Assembly: GCF_001625215.2 (NCBI RefSeq)
Contig: NC_030384.2
Coordinates: 27,330,527 to 27,394,526 of the forward strand
Source of the DNA: Daucus carota subsp. sativus
Taxonomy: Eukaryota; Streptophyta; Magnoliopsida; Apiales; Apiaceae
Reading direction: 5' to 3'
Length of the DNA: 64,000 nucleotides
This document shows, piece by piece, positions 15,601 through 28,700 of the stretch. A program made the position numbers and the translations under genes. The notes below the pieces were generated by a model. It was not told the origin of the DNA. It searched no databases and saw only the letters and a list, made by a program, of their open reading frames with translations. The stretch's first letter is position 1; each line of letters begins with the position of its first letter.

Positions 15601-18600
15601 GCTAACAGCTGGCACTAGTTTTGAATTCTTAATAGCGGGTCACCTACACTTCTGACAAACGACCTCAATTAATTAGAAAATAAACAAGACTATACATAGA
15701 AGGAACTACATACCTCTGCACAGTAAAGTGGAAGAAAATATTAATTAAACTCATTTGTATATGTGTTTGAGACCACCTTCAACTCTAAACTACAACAAAT
15801 CCGCTAAACAGTGCACTGGGGTTATTGTTAGTAGATAAGACAAGTCCTAATTTGGTAAAAATATTGATTATGGTAATTATCATATACAAAATTTCAAAGT
15901 AGATTGGGATTGGAACGATTGTGGTGCCTATTAGTATAGATATTTGCAGGGTTTCTAGTGTATGCAAAAACTGCAGAGTGGTGCGACATATACACAAGGC
16001 ATCAATGTTAGGTGATTGTGATCAAGAGTGCAACAGTAAGGGAAAACTTTCATTCTTGTATTACTTATATTCTTGCAACAGTAGCTCAAATTTCTAGGTT
16101 AAGTTGGGCGGAGCCATTTGTAGCATGACATTATGCGCACACAACAGACAATCTTAGATGCAGAAAAAGAATTGCTTTACTGGGCAAATAGCAGCAAGTG
16201 GTGGGCATGTACAAAACAATGAAATCCACACTATTGAACAAACCTCAAGCTCAAATGGCAATGAATGCCCTCCAATCATATTCTTTGGATTCAATCGAGG
16301 CAGAAGTGCATCAATAAATGCTTTACCACCTTTACTGCAAAATCACACAAGTAAAATTCGTAGACCAGCTCATCTGCGAATTCAATTTTGTTAATTATGT
16401 GTCATCTCTAGCAATTTCTTTCTAATATAAAGTCTTTTTTCCCTTGTTTCGATTAAGGTGAAATAAGCTAACTAAAACTAATATCCTTTTGACTTTATTT
16501 CAAAAACAAACATTTGATTAAGGCGTCCGACAAACGGAAGGTTTTGGACTGTAAGCAACTCAATAATCCTATGTGTTGTTAAGATGTAAGGAACTCAAAT
16601 CGGCAGCACCAAATTGAGGCCAACAGAGCAGCACAAAAGATACAGTTGGTGTACGAAAATTGTGTTCAAGTAAAGAATGATACCGATTATAGTTAAATAT
16701 GAGGACACGTTCTTGCATGGCTATAGCACGGAGTGTTCCCAAATTCAACAGTATTGCATGCTCACGAACCTGTTAGACAAAACAAACATCAATTGTTAGC
16801 CCAAAAAAAAGAGTTATTCCACCGATATTGTTGAGAATCTGCATGCCCCTTGAAAGGAGCCCCCCAAAAATCAAATTGTAATCATAAAACTGAACAAACT
16901 TTGAGGTTCTTCAAAACTGGCATTATGGTGGGAAGTTGTGCCATTATAGTAATTGTTGCCTGGGCACACAGAATTATTTTGTTCCATAAAGGTTTTCAAA
17001 TATGAAAACTATAGCAGATACAGTGTCATTGCTCAGCATAACTCTAGCAAAATATGCCAAAACGAGAAAATGATAAGGGACACTAAAGCCATGTTAGTGT
17101 TGCAACCACAAATATATATGTGGGTACCATAGGAAAATAAGTATAATCTGAAGGCAGATAAACTCTTCACCAAAAAATCAGGAACAAAATTACAATACAA
17201 GCATAAACATGTAGTAGCTTGAACTTGATGCATACCAGCAAAGAAGGCATCGAATTTGTCAACCACAATGATGGGTCAACACTTCGGACGTCACGAGGGC
17301 GAAGACCTGTTTTAAGAAGTTTACTGTAAAAAGAATTACTGAAAGCTATATCATTATAAATCTTTTGTAGGTTCTTCTAGTTGACTCCACAAATGAACTA
17401 GAGGAAGATCACGAATGTATTTATATTGTGTATTAAACAATGATAAAATTTTGAATTAATTATACATTGAAATCAATTGAAGTACATAATACATATACAT
17501 ATGATTCAAAAATCTCAAATTCAGATAACTTATAAATGCTACACAGAAACTACACTCACCACTTGACTTTAATAGATGTCGCCTATTAATTTTCCTTGTA
17601 GATACTATTCCGTCTGATTGAACTTCCACCACCTTCAAAAGAAAATCGGTACACATGAAATTGTGATTCAAAAAAACTCAGTGTGAAACCAAAGTCAAAC
17701 TGCTAGCTACGTAGAGATCCTAGTTATATCACTTAAACAGTAGAAGAATCAATTATATTCTTCAGAATAGACTTCCTAAATTATATCGTAGGAGTCTACT
17801 CCATCTCAGATAACACTTTTGAAATATATATTTATTAAATTATTTACTACATTTACAAAGGATTGCATTTCAGCTATCATTTTAGTTTTACTTGTCTTAC
17901 AATCCTAGTAGTGTGCTCATTTTATCGCGGTGTCAATTTAAGTCTCACATTGAAAGATTAAGAATATCCATTAGTATAAGACCTTTTGCACGTGGCCAGG
18001 TGCCCAAAACAAAATCTGTTTCAGGCAGGCCCAAAGCATACAAAATGATACCAAAGTTGGAATTAATGTGCATATTTGGACCAACAAAATTTTCAACCAA
18101 ACACATTTCGAATCATATAAGTCAGGCAGCAACTCAACTCAAAACAGTTTATCTATTTCAACCACTGCAAAGTAATTCTTGACGTAGTAGAACTCGTATT
18201 CTTTAGAAGTGTCATAATGTCATTACTAGTTGTTATCTTAAGCTTGAGTTTTTCAAAATTTATTTAATAGCATGGCTTTGGGCCGTCTCTCATTGCTCAA
18301 GACTCTCAACCCAAAAATCTGTTATCTATGATCACTTCAGTATTGTACGTAGTAAAAAAACATGCTAAAATAAAACCACTCTCACAGTCTAATGTTAACT
18401 CCGCATGCTACATAGTAGGTACATTCTTCAGCAGACTCTACTTCATCTTACTTGCAACCTAAACTTCGGCTAGAGGTAAAAACTAGTGTCTCAAGGCACA
18501 ATTCCTCGGTCCGTGTTCTCGGATTTCCCTCGTCATCTTTTAATATCATTCTAAACCTGCAACCATTACTTTGAAACACTAGTGTCTTACTCCTACTCTA

Positions 18601-19199
18601 TGTTCATTGATTTTATATTAACTCGCCTCCACTCTTCCAGGATTCCTTATTCCTCCGTATTTATATCTCAATCACTACAAGTTACCTTCTACTTGTATGT
18701 GTGCATATGACTCCACGTTCCCACAACATAATTTTAAACTATATCATCCGCTCTTATTATGCTTTAAAAGTAACTAGCTATGCACTTTAATAGTTACCGT
18801 CCGTGCGAAAAATCAAGGCAACATGCAAAAAGTTAAAACGACAAATATCCGAGAAAGATAGAGTAAGTGCAAATCATAAAACGATCGGATAACCTCATAA
18901 ATCGGTTCGCGAATCCCGAGAGTAGGAGAATCGCCAGAAGAACTAACAATCCTCACCGAACTTTTCGCAACCTCCTCCTGATCAACTCCATCACCACCAT
19001 CATTCACACTCTCCTCCGTAGATTTAATCAAACACTTCACTCCACGCGAGACTTTCGCCGTCACCGAGCACACATAATCATATCTCCAGGAGATCGGACA
19101 CGCCGGCGATTTCAACCGGGAGTAGCCGGTGACTGATGACTCGGAGTGTAATTTTACCGGTGAGTGAAGAATGTGCGGAGAGAACGAAGTTGCGTACAT
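12630..19199 (-). CDS. MRS2-11: Chloroplast MRS2/CorA-type Mg2+ transporter (MRS2-11/MGT10-like)
   Basis: This gene encodes a predicted 430-aa magnesium channel of the CorA/MRS2 family. Thirteen in-frame exons, in coding order: 19199-18894, 17632-17560, 17306-17236, 16769-16684, 16334-16244, 15471-15403, 14858-14778, 14688-14523, 14431-14386, 13749-13669, 13592-13510, 12894-12851 and 12725-12630 (stop TAA). The first 90 residues are Ser-rich and poor in acids at the start, consistent with a plastid transit peptide. The conserved STRKINRR and PSL blocks and a long helical region (VLPTRL, EDPHEIR) follow. The GMN signature is at residues 388-390, between TM1 (VGTFCVGVGALIAGIF) and TM2 (FWLTTGGIIVGAVVAFF). 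As I recall it, Arabidopsis MRS2-11/MGT10 has very similar blocks throughout, which supports plastid-envelope Mg2+ transport. The donor after exon 1 (gttatc) is weak but keeps frame. Confidence 0.94.
12784..12812. repeat. GT/GC dinucleotide microsatellite
   Basis: An alternating purine-pyrimidine run (tgtgtg...gcgcgcgcac) lies in the last intron of the Mg2+ transporter gene. It could adopt Z-DNA and is likely to be length-variable. Confidence 0.85.
14190..14212. repeat. GT dinucleotide microsatellite
   Basis: A run of about ten GT units lies inside the intron between exons 9 and 10 of the Mg2+ transporter gene. Confidence 0.85.
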
Positions 19200-19436
19200 T
19201 GTATACAGCTTGCTTCACAGTGTTGTTTCCGATATGTAAGATGAAAGCTGTGTAAGTATATGATCAGATTTTGTGTGTATAGGTGTGTGTAGTTGCAGTT
19301 GCGAGAATGTGAGCAACTTGTGGTGGTGGTTGAGAGAGGATTATTCTGGTTCTTATTCATCCAGCTCGATAATTCAAATGTTGATGTTCCGTTTTGCAAC
19401 AGTTGTGCACGGTGTTGCCCAAATATCCCTATTTAA

Positions 19437-19948
19437 CAGTGTTCTAAAAGTCGGGATTAATCGGCGATTAATTGCTGATCAGCCATCATCTCGATTAAAC
19501 GTTAATGGGTGAAAAAAGCGTTTTTCCTGAAAAATTGGTCAAAGACGGGATTAATCGGTCAAAAGGCGGTATAATCGACAAAAATTGGTAAAAAAATCGG
19601 TAAATTTAAAATTTTAAAAGTCATAGTAAAAATATTTAAAATTTAAAAATTAATTTTAAGACGCATTATACTATGGTCATATGGGATGAATTGACCTAAA
19701 TATTTAGAAAATGGATATTTTGTGGATAAAACCATTAATTTTTTAATTTATAAAATTATATGATTATAAATCTATTGTAAATATATTTAGGTTTATATTT
19801 ATATTTATATTTATATAGTTTAAAAATAATATTAAATTGATTCCGATTAATGATCCGATTAATCACTCCGATTAATCCCCGATTATCCGATTAATCGCTA
19901 GACGGTGCCTTTACCGACTAAGTTCGATTCCCACTTTTTACAACACTG
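19437..19948. mobile_element. Non-autonomous hAT element with 8-bp TSD
   Basis: The 512-bp element starts CAGTGTTCTAAAAGTCGGG and its inverted right end reads CAGTGTTGTAAAAAGTGGG. It is flanked on both sides by the perfect 8-bp duplication CTATTTAA (19429-19436 and 19949-19956). CAGTG ends and 8-bp target duplications are hAT hallmarks. Both subterminal regions are studded with 'gattaatcgg' words in both orientations, which may be transposase-binding sites. No protein is encoded. Confidence 0.88.
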
Positions 19949-20204
19949 CTATTTAACATAAAAAAATAAATTATCGGCATTTGTAAAAAAATTGGTCCCA
20001 AAATATCATTTCAAAAACTAATTTTATGTTGTATTTATGAGCAAGTCCAATATTATTTATTATCTATCTATTGCTATTGCTATAATATAATATCAAAAAA
20101 TATTTTTTAGTATTAAAATAAAACTTACTCCAATGCTAAGTTTTATAACTAATTTCGAATTTAACCAATTCTTTTAACTTTTATCAGCTTTTTTAACTTT
20201 TAAT

Positions 20205-20920
20205 CAGTGTTGCGAAAAGCGCAAATCGGACATAAGCGGCGAGACTACCTTCTAGCGCTTAAGCGTTAAAGCGGGCGCTTAAGCGGGTTTTAAAGCGGAC
20301 CATTAATCGGATTATAAATAAATAATAAATAAATATATTTATATTTATATTTATATAATATATTGATTTAATATTAAAAGATACATTTATATGCTATGAT
20401 AGAACTTACAGCATATGTTAACACTACACATCCTTCGCAATAAATAATATCAATTCACACTCTTCCACCCATCTGAGCTGTAACTCAAAGTTGAGTCTCG
20501 AAAAAACAAATATCCTTCAATCACCTGTTCTCTCATCTCTCCTCCTCCTCCCCTCCCTCTCATTCTCTCTCTCTCCACCCCATCTGTCTCTTCTTCCTCC
20601 GTCTTTATCTAATCCAAATTTCAGCCCCTTTCTGTCTCCCCTCCGCCGTCCCCGTCCTGCTTATCTCATCTCTAGCTTCAACATCGACTCCTTCGTACTC
20701 AAACGCACTTTCCTCGCTCTCTTACAAGACATTCATCTGTTCACTTTAGCCGCTTAATCGGTCAAACCCCGATTAAGTGGATTTTGACCCGCTTTTGACC
20801 CGTTTAATCTCTCAAAACGTTTAAAAACCCGATTCAGCTCTAATCAGATCGTTTTTATCCCGCTTCCGCTTAAGCGGGCGCTTAATCGCCCGCTTAATGC
20901 GCTTTTCATAATTTTTTTAA
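20205..20920. mobile_element. hAT-like non-autonomous element, right end degraded
   Basis: The left end CAGTGTTGCGAAAAGCGCA has an inverted partner ATGAAAAGCGCA at about 20899-20910, but the outermost bases on the right are lost. Subterminal regions carry repeated palindromic 'cgcttaagcg' and 'agcgggcgctta' words. The interior includes a CT-rich stretch (20510-20640) resembling a plant 5' UTR, possibly captured. The open frame at 20491-20757 is low-complexity Leu/Ser/Pro and is not a credible gene. Confidence 0.55.
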
Positions 20921-21004
20921 TCGTCCCCGTCCTCCGTCTTATTTCTTTTAAAAAAATATTATTTTATAATTTTTTGAATATAAGTATTAAATATTAATTT
21001 GATA

Positions 21005-21340
21005 CTAGCCTTTAACTTGTGCGAAGCACGAGCGATAATATAGTTCGTAATTTATCATTTATAATTAAAATTTTAAAATCATTTTATTAGTATTTTAATA
21101 TTAATGAATTGAATTTTAATTAAATTATATTGATCAACGAATTGTATATATAAAATTATAATTTTATTTTTAACATCATTATAATTTTTTTATAAAATAC
21201 TATATGATAATACATTATTATGAGTGTTTTTAATATTTGAAACTGTTCAATAAGAGTAGTAATAGACCTCTACGTGCGGTATGTGCGGTAGACTTGTAGT
21301 TGAAAGTTGACTACAAATTACACGCTTATTATAGTATAGA
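21005..21340 (-). mobile_element. Small non-autonomous Helitron
   Basis: Read on the - strand, it begins TCTATACTATAATAAGCG at 21340, a canonical plant Helitron 5' end. It ends with the hairpin CTCGTGC-TTC-GCACAAG followed 11 nt later by CTAG (CTRR rule) at 21005. The next - strand base is T, as expected for insertion at an AT site. The element is 336 bp and encodes nothing recognisable. Confidence 0.72.
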
Positions 21341-21420
21341 CTAGCATTTCACATGTACTGCGCACCGAATGGTTATTTTTATAAAATAAAAATAAGTTTG
21401 TATATTTACAAATTCAAGTA
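21341..21420 (-). mobile_element. 3' end of a second Helitron abutting the first
   Basis: On the - strand a GC-rich imperfect hairpin (ggtgcgcagtacatg) is followed by TGAAATG and CTAG at 21344-21341, directly touching the TC 5' end of the neighbouring Helitron. The matching 5' end further right was not identified, so the full extent is unknown. Confidence 0.45.
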
Positions 21421-22264
21421 CATATTGTTTTATCATTTATATAATTTTATTACATAATATAAGTATAAATTTTTTAAGAAAATAATATTATTTTTTAAAT
21501 ACTTTGCTCAACACCCTCATATTATATGAAATGAAATAATCATATTTTCTTTTCAATCAAATATTATATAAGGACCGACTATCGTTTAGAGATCATGGAA
21601 TGCGAATGCAATCCCTGCTCCCGGTTTCGGATCCAAAATCTGAATTATCTCAATTTCATACCGAATCCTGAATTCGCACCGATGTTGATCTAAACTAATT
21701 TGTTTTTACAATATGAGATATTGAAAACTAATAAGAGAATAAAAAATGTACATATAAAATTATATTATGGTCAACAATTATGTAATATTTATGTATGAAT
21801 TTAGTCTATAGTATATATGAGGATTGGGGAGGCAGACTGACAGTTAATAAATAGGGAGGGATCGGGTCGGGTGGATGCATCCCCTGATATTAATTATTAT
21901 TATTATAATATATAATTTAATTAATTTGTACGCAAAAATTCATTTATATCTGCATGATTAGTCTTCGTTGCCATAGTTTAGAAAATTTGTATGCACTTAA
22001 CTTATTTACGAAGTAATATAAATTATTAAATTCAATGGAGCATGCCTTAAAAGTATAAATTTGTAACAAAAGTAAATAAGATTTTATGAATTTAAAAAGA
22101 TAAATATATTTTATTTTTATATCTATTTTAATCACTGACATAATGAAAATTTTGTCTTAGTAATAAAAAATTATATTGATTAACTCATGATTAACTTATA
22201 TGTGGTTAATATTTTGGATAAAATTTAATAGAAGAAAAGTTGAACGATGAATATTATTAGTGCT
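21421..22264. other. AT-rich repeat-type DNA, no gene seen
   Basis: The base composition is extreme and no coding frame is plausible. A GC-richer patch at 21590-21700 and one at 21825-21890 (with 'gggatcgggtcgggtgga') look like arms of an old transposon, but the ends could not be matched. Confidence 0.45.
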
Positions 22265-22645
22265 AAAATAATTCTTTTTTTCTGATTGGTTAACTGCATA
22301 AGGTGATTGAAAGAAAGTTGAAGAAGGATTATAATTGGTTTAAAATTTAGGAATGACTTCTGATTAATCCTAAAATAATTTCTATTTTTTGATTGGTTAA
22401 CCGCATATAGTGGTAAAAGGAAGGTTGAAGAATTAATATGATTCGTCTAAAAATTAGGAATGACCTCTGATTGGTCCTAAAATAATTCTTCTTTTCTGAT
22501 TGGTTAACTGCATATTCCTATTTTCTGATTGGTTAAGTGCATATAGTGGTAAAAAGAAAGTTGGAGAATGAATATGATTGGTCTAAAATTTAGAAATCAC
22601 TTCTGATTGTGCCTAAAACTCTGATTGGTTAACTGCATATCTGGT
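22265..22645. repeat. Tandem array rich in ATTGG (inverted CCAAT) just upstream of the SAAL1-like gene
   Basis: The phrase 'gattggttaa(c/g)' with a downstream 'gcat' recurs at 22284, 22391, 22498, 22528 and 22623. The main period is 107 bp (22284 to 22391 to 22498), followed by irregular shorter steps. Units also share 'tctgattggtcctaaaataatt' type segments. Eight ATTGG pentamers fall in the array, which ends about 140 bp before the predicted start codon. A CCAAT-box role is possible but is inference. Confidence 0.8.
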
Positions 22646-22782
22646 TAGACTCAGGTATTATAGGATAGGACAGGATATGATTCGTTATTTGATAAAAAAA
22701 ATAAAATTTATATATTTTTGACTAGAAATAGGTTGTTTTTAGAAAGTAGGACACCGTTTCACCCAAATCAACAACTGTCCCC

Positions 22783-25700
22783 ATGTCGATTCCGTCGCAA
22801 TCAGACGCCGAGAACGAGGCAGAACAACAGCCCGACTCGCAAAATTCTCTTCCACCTTCTCATCATCCTAATGCACCTCCCGACGAGGTATTTCACCCAA
22901 CATATACATACAACTTTTTGTATGTATCATATATAGTAGCTTAATGCAAGTACGCAGTTCATGTGCTCGATAAATTGTTAGGGTTTATTGCACTAGAATT
23001 CACAAGGACTACTTAAATTTGAAGCCTATTTGTTACATAAATTGCTATTTTTATTTAATACTCTGTCGATAATAAGCACGATTAAATAAGACACTTCGCA
23101 ATGGTTCCACAATGGTCGTTGTTGTAATATATAGTATAATTTTGAAATTCTCTCGTTGCAGTACTTATTATGCACATGTGAACATGTCAGGGGTTCTTTT
23201 TAAGAATATACGTAGTGATATATGTTGGTTTTTTTGTTTTTGTGCAGCTATTTGACGTCTTGACAACGGTTGATCCTAGTTATGTGATATCCTTGATACG
23301 GAAACTTTTACCTCCCAGAACTACTAGTAGTGTTGTTACTTGTGAAAATGGGGATAAGACGTGTGATACGGTGGTGTTAGAGGCGGAAGGGGAATGTATG
23401 GAAGAAGGTGGATCGTTGAGGCAGGAAAATGAAGTGCAGGACGTGTGTAATGATGAACATGAATCCATGGAAACAGTAAATGCATTTGGTGAGGCAGGTG
23501 GTCCAGGTGCAAGTGATGAGAGGTTGTCCGAGCAAGATAAACATGAGGTTGCATTAGTGGGCGAAAAAGCTTGGGAAGAGTATGGATGTATTTTGTGGGA
23601 CCTTGCTGCGAATAGAACACATGCTGAACTTATGGTAATTCGTTTAGGCTTATTGTTGTTTATTGCTTTACATTTTCACATTATCAATTTCCAACTATCA
23701 GTAGGTGTAGTAAGTCCTAGTTGTCAAAGGGGGTACGGAAAGGTGAATAAGTGCTCATTGCTCAAGTATGAGCCTATTAATTAGTCAACAGTGCCATCTC
23801 CCAAGTGTCAATATGCAATGTGATCTGTTGTTTTTTTAACTACATAGGTGCCTAGGCAAATATTAGATTTTACCTTCACAAGCATGATAAACACACATTG
23901 CTATCAAGCGTTTTGTGCAGTCATAAGGAAACAAATCTATTGATAGTTTTAACATATTATATTGCCCTAATGCTTAAAAAATGTTTAACAAACTGACATT
24001 GAATGTTTGTACTGTAACGTTGCACATGATTTCTTAGACACATGCCTATAATACAAGATTTACTTTGTCTGTATTATTTGCAGTCTTAGTGAATTTCTGG
24101 TTTCTAAATAGACAGATCAAATGAAAGTGCCGAAGTAGCTCGAGTTATTTGCTAAGAAGTCTTCCTTATATAGCATCAGCATCCTGACACTGAGTTGGAA
24201 ATAACTGAAATCGTTAGTTTTCATATATTCTGTAGATATACATGTATCTGTAACTAAGTAATTGTATTAACCACTTAGGAATATTCTAGCATATAAATGT
24301 GTCAAACCCTAGTTATTTAGTGCATCAGATCTTAGTGGTTCTTACCAGTTCCGATTATAATATGGTTTTCATTTGATCCGAGCCCTATATGTGTGTGCCG
24401 TAATAGTTATTTATTAGGCATCTGATATATGGTAGTAGTTAGCTATTAGGCATCTAGATAATTGTCATAATTGGTATAGGATTGTTCTCCAATACTATAT
24501 GATCTCTATTAGCAGAAGAAATAATGACTAAAATGCCGACTTTTAAAATACCATGCCCCAAAACACCTGCCTTTAAAATTCAGGCTCCATTTACCTACTT
24601 AATTAACGTGATACAGAAAAGCATAATAAAAACACAGAGAAAGTATGCCTCAAAAACTGTGTCGTAGGCCTCAAAGACCGTGCCTTCAGTGCTTCGAAAA
24701 ACTCAGTGGTAACATCTATGTGCTCTCTTTTGACAATACACTTCCCAGATTCATACTCTCGACTATATTCCCAATTCATCTATACCTCTACCCTTACAAT
24801 TGTCACAAAATCACAACAGCACAATCTCTGGCCAAGATTAAGTACCTACTAGGTCAATGTAGCATGCACGCATAGTTAACTTTTATATACCGTGCACTTC
24901 TTATTTTGGGAACAAAGGCTCACTGGATTTGCCTTCCTGTAGAACATGTTTCATGTTTGTGACACACCTTACTGTCAGAAGCGGATACGTTTATATTCTA
25001 AAGTTGCAGCAGCGTGTCTTTTTGCCACGTGAGTTTCTGAAGCGTATATCTCTGATACGCTGTGTGTTGCGTTAGCATTTTGGCCAAATGCTCTGCATAT
25101 AGGTATTTTGATAAAGCTGCTTTCTAATTGAGTTATATAGGGTCCTCATCCTATAAAAATTGTAATCTTCGTTATTTTATAGATTATGACAAATGAATCT
25201 TATGAGGAATTGTTGAATATTTCATAGATAGGTTTGTTTGAATAGTTTAGTTGGTAATACGGTACATATAATAGATTGAAAAATCACGAAAAGATATTAG
25301 ATATTACATTTGGAATGGATGGATAATATTCATTATTATAAAGTGAAATTGCGAAATCAAATTAAGTGTTATAAGTACTTCTCATCATTCAACTTATAAG
25401 CTTATTCTACATTTATCACGAATATACTGAAACATTACATTTAAGTAATTATTAACTTGTAAATTACCTGTAAGGCTAGACAAATGGACCTGACAATCTG
25501 ACAAACACTCAACTAGAATCATCTAGTGTATAGTTTTGGTTTCATTTTCCTCAGTTAGTAGTCTGCAATATTTTAAGATTTCTAAAGCTTATGTTTATAA
25601 AATTTCATACTTGATCGGTAAAAATAGTTAAAATAAATAATGTTCTAAGAAAATGCTGAAAAATTTATGCATAGATACTTATGCTATTTTAGATATTATT

Positions 25701-28700
25701 TCAGACCCCCAATCATGGGTATTTTCCATACCAATAAAATGGGCTACACAAATTTTAAGATTTTCCATACCAACAAAATGGGCTACACAAATCATGGGTA
25801 TTTTCCATACCAATAAAATGGGCTACACAAATTTTGAGTTGGATAAAGGTATTTAGTCTATGTGTGACAGATTTTCCGATTCTTTGCATAGGTTAGCAAT
25901 TTATAAGATTAATTCCTAGGTAGATCCAGTTTATCTCATAGACATGGGTACACTAGTACCATGGGCATACAATCATACCTCTCCAGCAAGCATCTTTGAT
26001 GTATTGAGTCATTTGGTAAACCATCTGTTATGATTGGGACATCTTTTACAGCGTCAGTGATGTGTATATTATAGGAATCTCTTACATATCAATTACTTTC
26101 TTCTTTAAGTTATATAATATCTAATATTAGACTGCTTTCTCTTGTTTTCTCTTCAGGTCCAGAACCTAATTCTTGAAGTTCTTCTGGCCAACCTATTGGT
26201 TTCCCAATCTGCACGTGTTACTGTAAGTTTATTGTAATTACAGTTATTCGATAATTAATTTTGATAAAGTCTTGTTCATGGTGGGGTGTACTTACTATTT
26301 GCTTTCTGTTTACTTCCTGACAAGGAATATAAACCTTATGTACTTATTTTATTTTACTATTTTTGTAATTTTTTCATAGTTTCTGTTTTTCAAAATATCA
26401 GGAGATAAGCCTTGGGATTATTGGAAACCTTGCTTGCCATGAAATTCTGCAGAATAATATATCCAAGACAGAGGGATTGATAGAAATAATTGTTGATAAG
26501 TTGTTTTTAGATGACATCCCATGCCTATCTGAAGCTTGCAGGTGATTATTATTTTTTTTTTGATATTTTTACTTTTATAATATCACTTTATTTTCACCCT
26601 AAAAGTTAAACTATGCATTATGTTTTTTCATCTCAGATGAAGTCTAACTTTAAAGCTATAGGAACTTATAGTTCTACTCCTTCTATGTGCTATGCCTGTA
26701 ATGTATATACCATTTTACTTGGCATGTTTCTTCACTTTCGTTCCTCAAATCTTCTTTCAGTTTCAATGCTTTCCTTTTCAGCAATAAAGGTCATTCAGTG
26801 AACTCATATGCCAATTGGTTTTACAGCTTTATGCAGATCTTTCTTTCATTTTTTCTTTTTGCATATATATTGTATAAATCTTTGAATAGATTAAGACATC
26901 AATAATCTAGTTATAGTGTTTAATTAGCACAAAAGTGCACAATCCATGGTCTGAACTTTATGAGAAATGTAGCCTACCCTTTTGTGTCAACTATTTTTTA
27001 AGCCTGTCTATTATCAATAAAAAAGTTGTCTTACACTGTTTTGATTTTTGTTTTTCTTATATTTATATCAGTGTTGTACCTGAATTGTGGGATAAATATG
27101 TGCTGAAAACTTGTGCTTGATGACAAGATATTTTTTAACCTACTTGACGTATATGTGTAAGACATGCAGTTCAGTAATATTAATATTTCTTAATTTTCTT
27201 CTAAATTGTGCAGGTTACTGACTTTGTGTTTACAAGGTATTGAAGGTCTTCCATGGGCTGAGGCAATACAACCTGAAAATGTTATATCCCGCATTTTATG
27301 GATTGCAGAAAACTCCTTGAATCCACAGCTTATAGAAAAGGTAGATTTCCTGAATAAACAAGTGCATAATTAGGTAATAGTACTCTGGTTGCTCTACTAA
27401 ATTGCGCTCACTTGTTAACAGCCTTCTTCATTTGCACTCCTCTCATTGTTTGCTTCACTAGTACTTAATTCACGTTCCCTGTCTAAAATATGTTTTGGGC
27501 TATTGTTTATATCAGTCAGTTGTTTAGTTGTTTGCTATTAGTTATCACATCTCTATATTTTTCACTCCATGCTGCCATGACCTTTGTTGCGCAATTTATA
27601 TCGCTTAGCATCTTGAAATAACAGACAGTCTGTTTTAAGATCTTATAAGTATTTGATATTGCTTCTTTTGGAGGGAATGATATTCTGAATTCATTTTTTT
27701 TTTGTTTGTATCCCAATAGAATAAAGGGGATATAATAAAGAAGCGTAAGCATAACTATCTTATTTGTAACCAGGGTTCCTTCATTCATAGGTCTCTTTTA
27801 GTCAAGATTCAAGAAATCAAAGGCTTAAAAAAAGTTGATCTAAATAAAGAACAGCCAGGATATCCCTCATTTTGTCAAAAATTAACAAGTCTCTCAAAAT
27901 TAATTCAACATGCATTTCTAGCCTCTTGCATCCTGGAAAACTTGTAGATCTTTTTTGACCAACGCCATCATGAGTTCACGACACGTCACTCGTAATACCA
28001 GAATAAATGATACTCTACCCCTTCTGTAAATTTCCTTCAAATTCAGGCTGCTTCACCTACTACAGCATAACCAGCATCTTCCCAACATCAAAGAGGAGTC
28101 ACTGATAAGTGTTACTTAGGCAATGCTTATATGAGTAAAGGTTATTTGCATTGTGTTACAATATGTTATAGCAGAACTGGTAGTAGTTATATTTAGTAAA
28201 ACAACTTATAACCTACAATTTCACTATCAACGTTTGTAATGTACTTTATCTTTGTAGAGTGTAGGTTTATTGTTATCTGTATTAGAATGTCAGACGGAAG
28301 TTCAATCTCTTCTGCTACCTGGATTAATGAATTTGGGTCTTCCCAGAATTCTTATGAATTTGTTGGCTTTTGAAATGAGCAAATTAATGGGAGAACGGGT
28401 ACCTGAAAGGTATTTCTTCTTGTCATGCTCTTTTCTTATCCAAAAAGGTTTTTGGTATGTCTGTATAATAGTGTCATCTTGTCCACCATAATATATCATA
28501 TCAAGTTATTGACATTGTAAGGGGCAAAACTATTATTTAACAAGCTTTTATAATTTTGGGCCATATTGTTGTCTAACCTGTTGAAGACGCGGTTCTTTTG
28601 TACGAAGAAAATAATCCCCTTATTCCTCTTTCTGGCTTGGTGCCATGGTATATGGTCAACCATCTTGGATCACACATGGATGGCTGGTCAACAACTAATT

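Noticed and set aside
20491..20757. 88-codon open frame
   Set aside because: It is low-complexity Leu/Ser/Pro coding from a CT-rich stretch inside a transposon-like element, with no recognisable domain.
22895..23063. Repeat array considered as a CRISPR-like array (with 25711-25840 and 62895-63053)
   Set aside because: Repeats are contiguous or irregular with no unique spacers, and the genome is plant nuclear DNA; these are ordinary tandem repeats.
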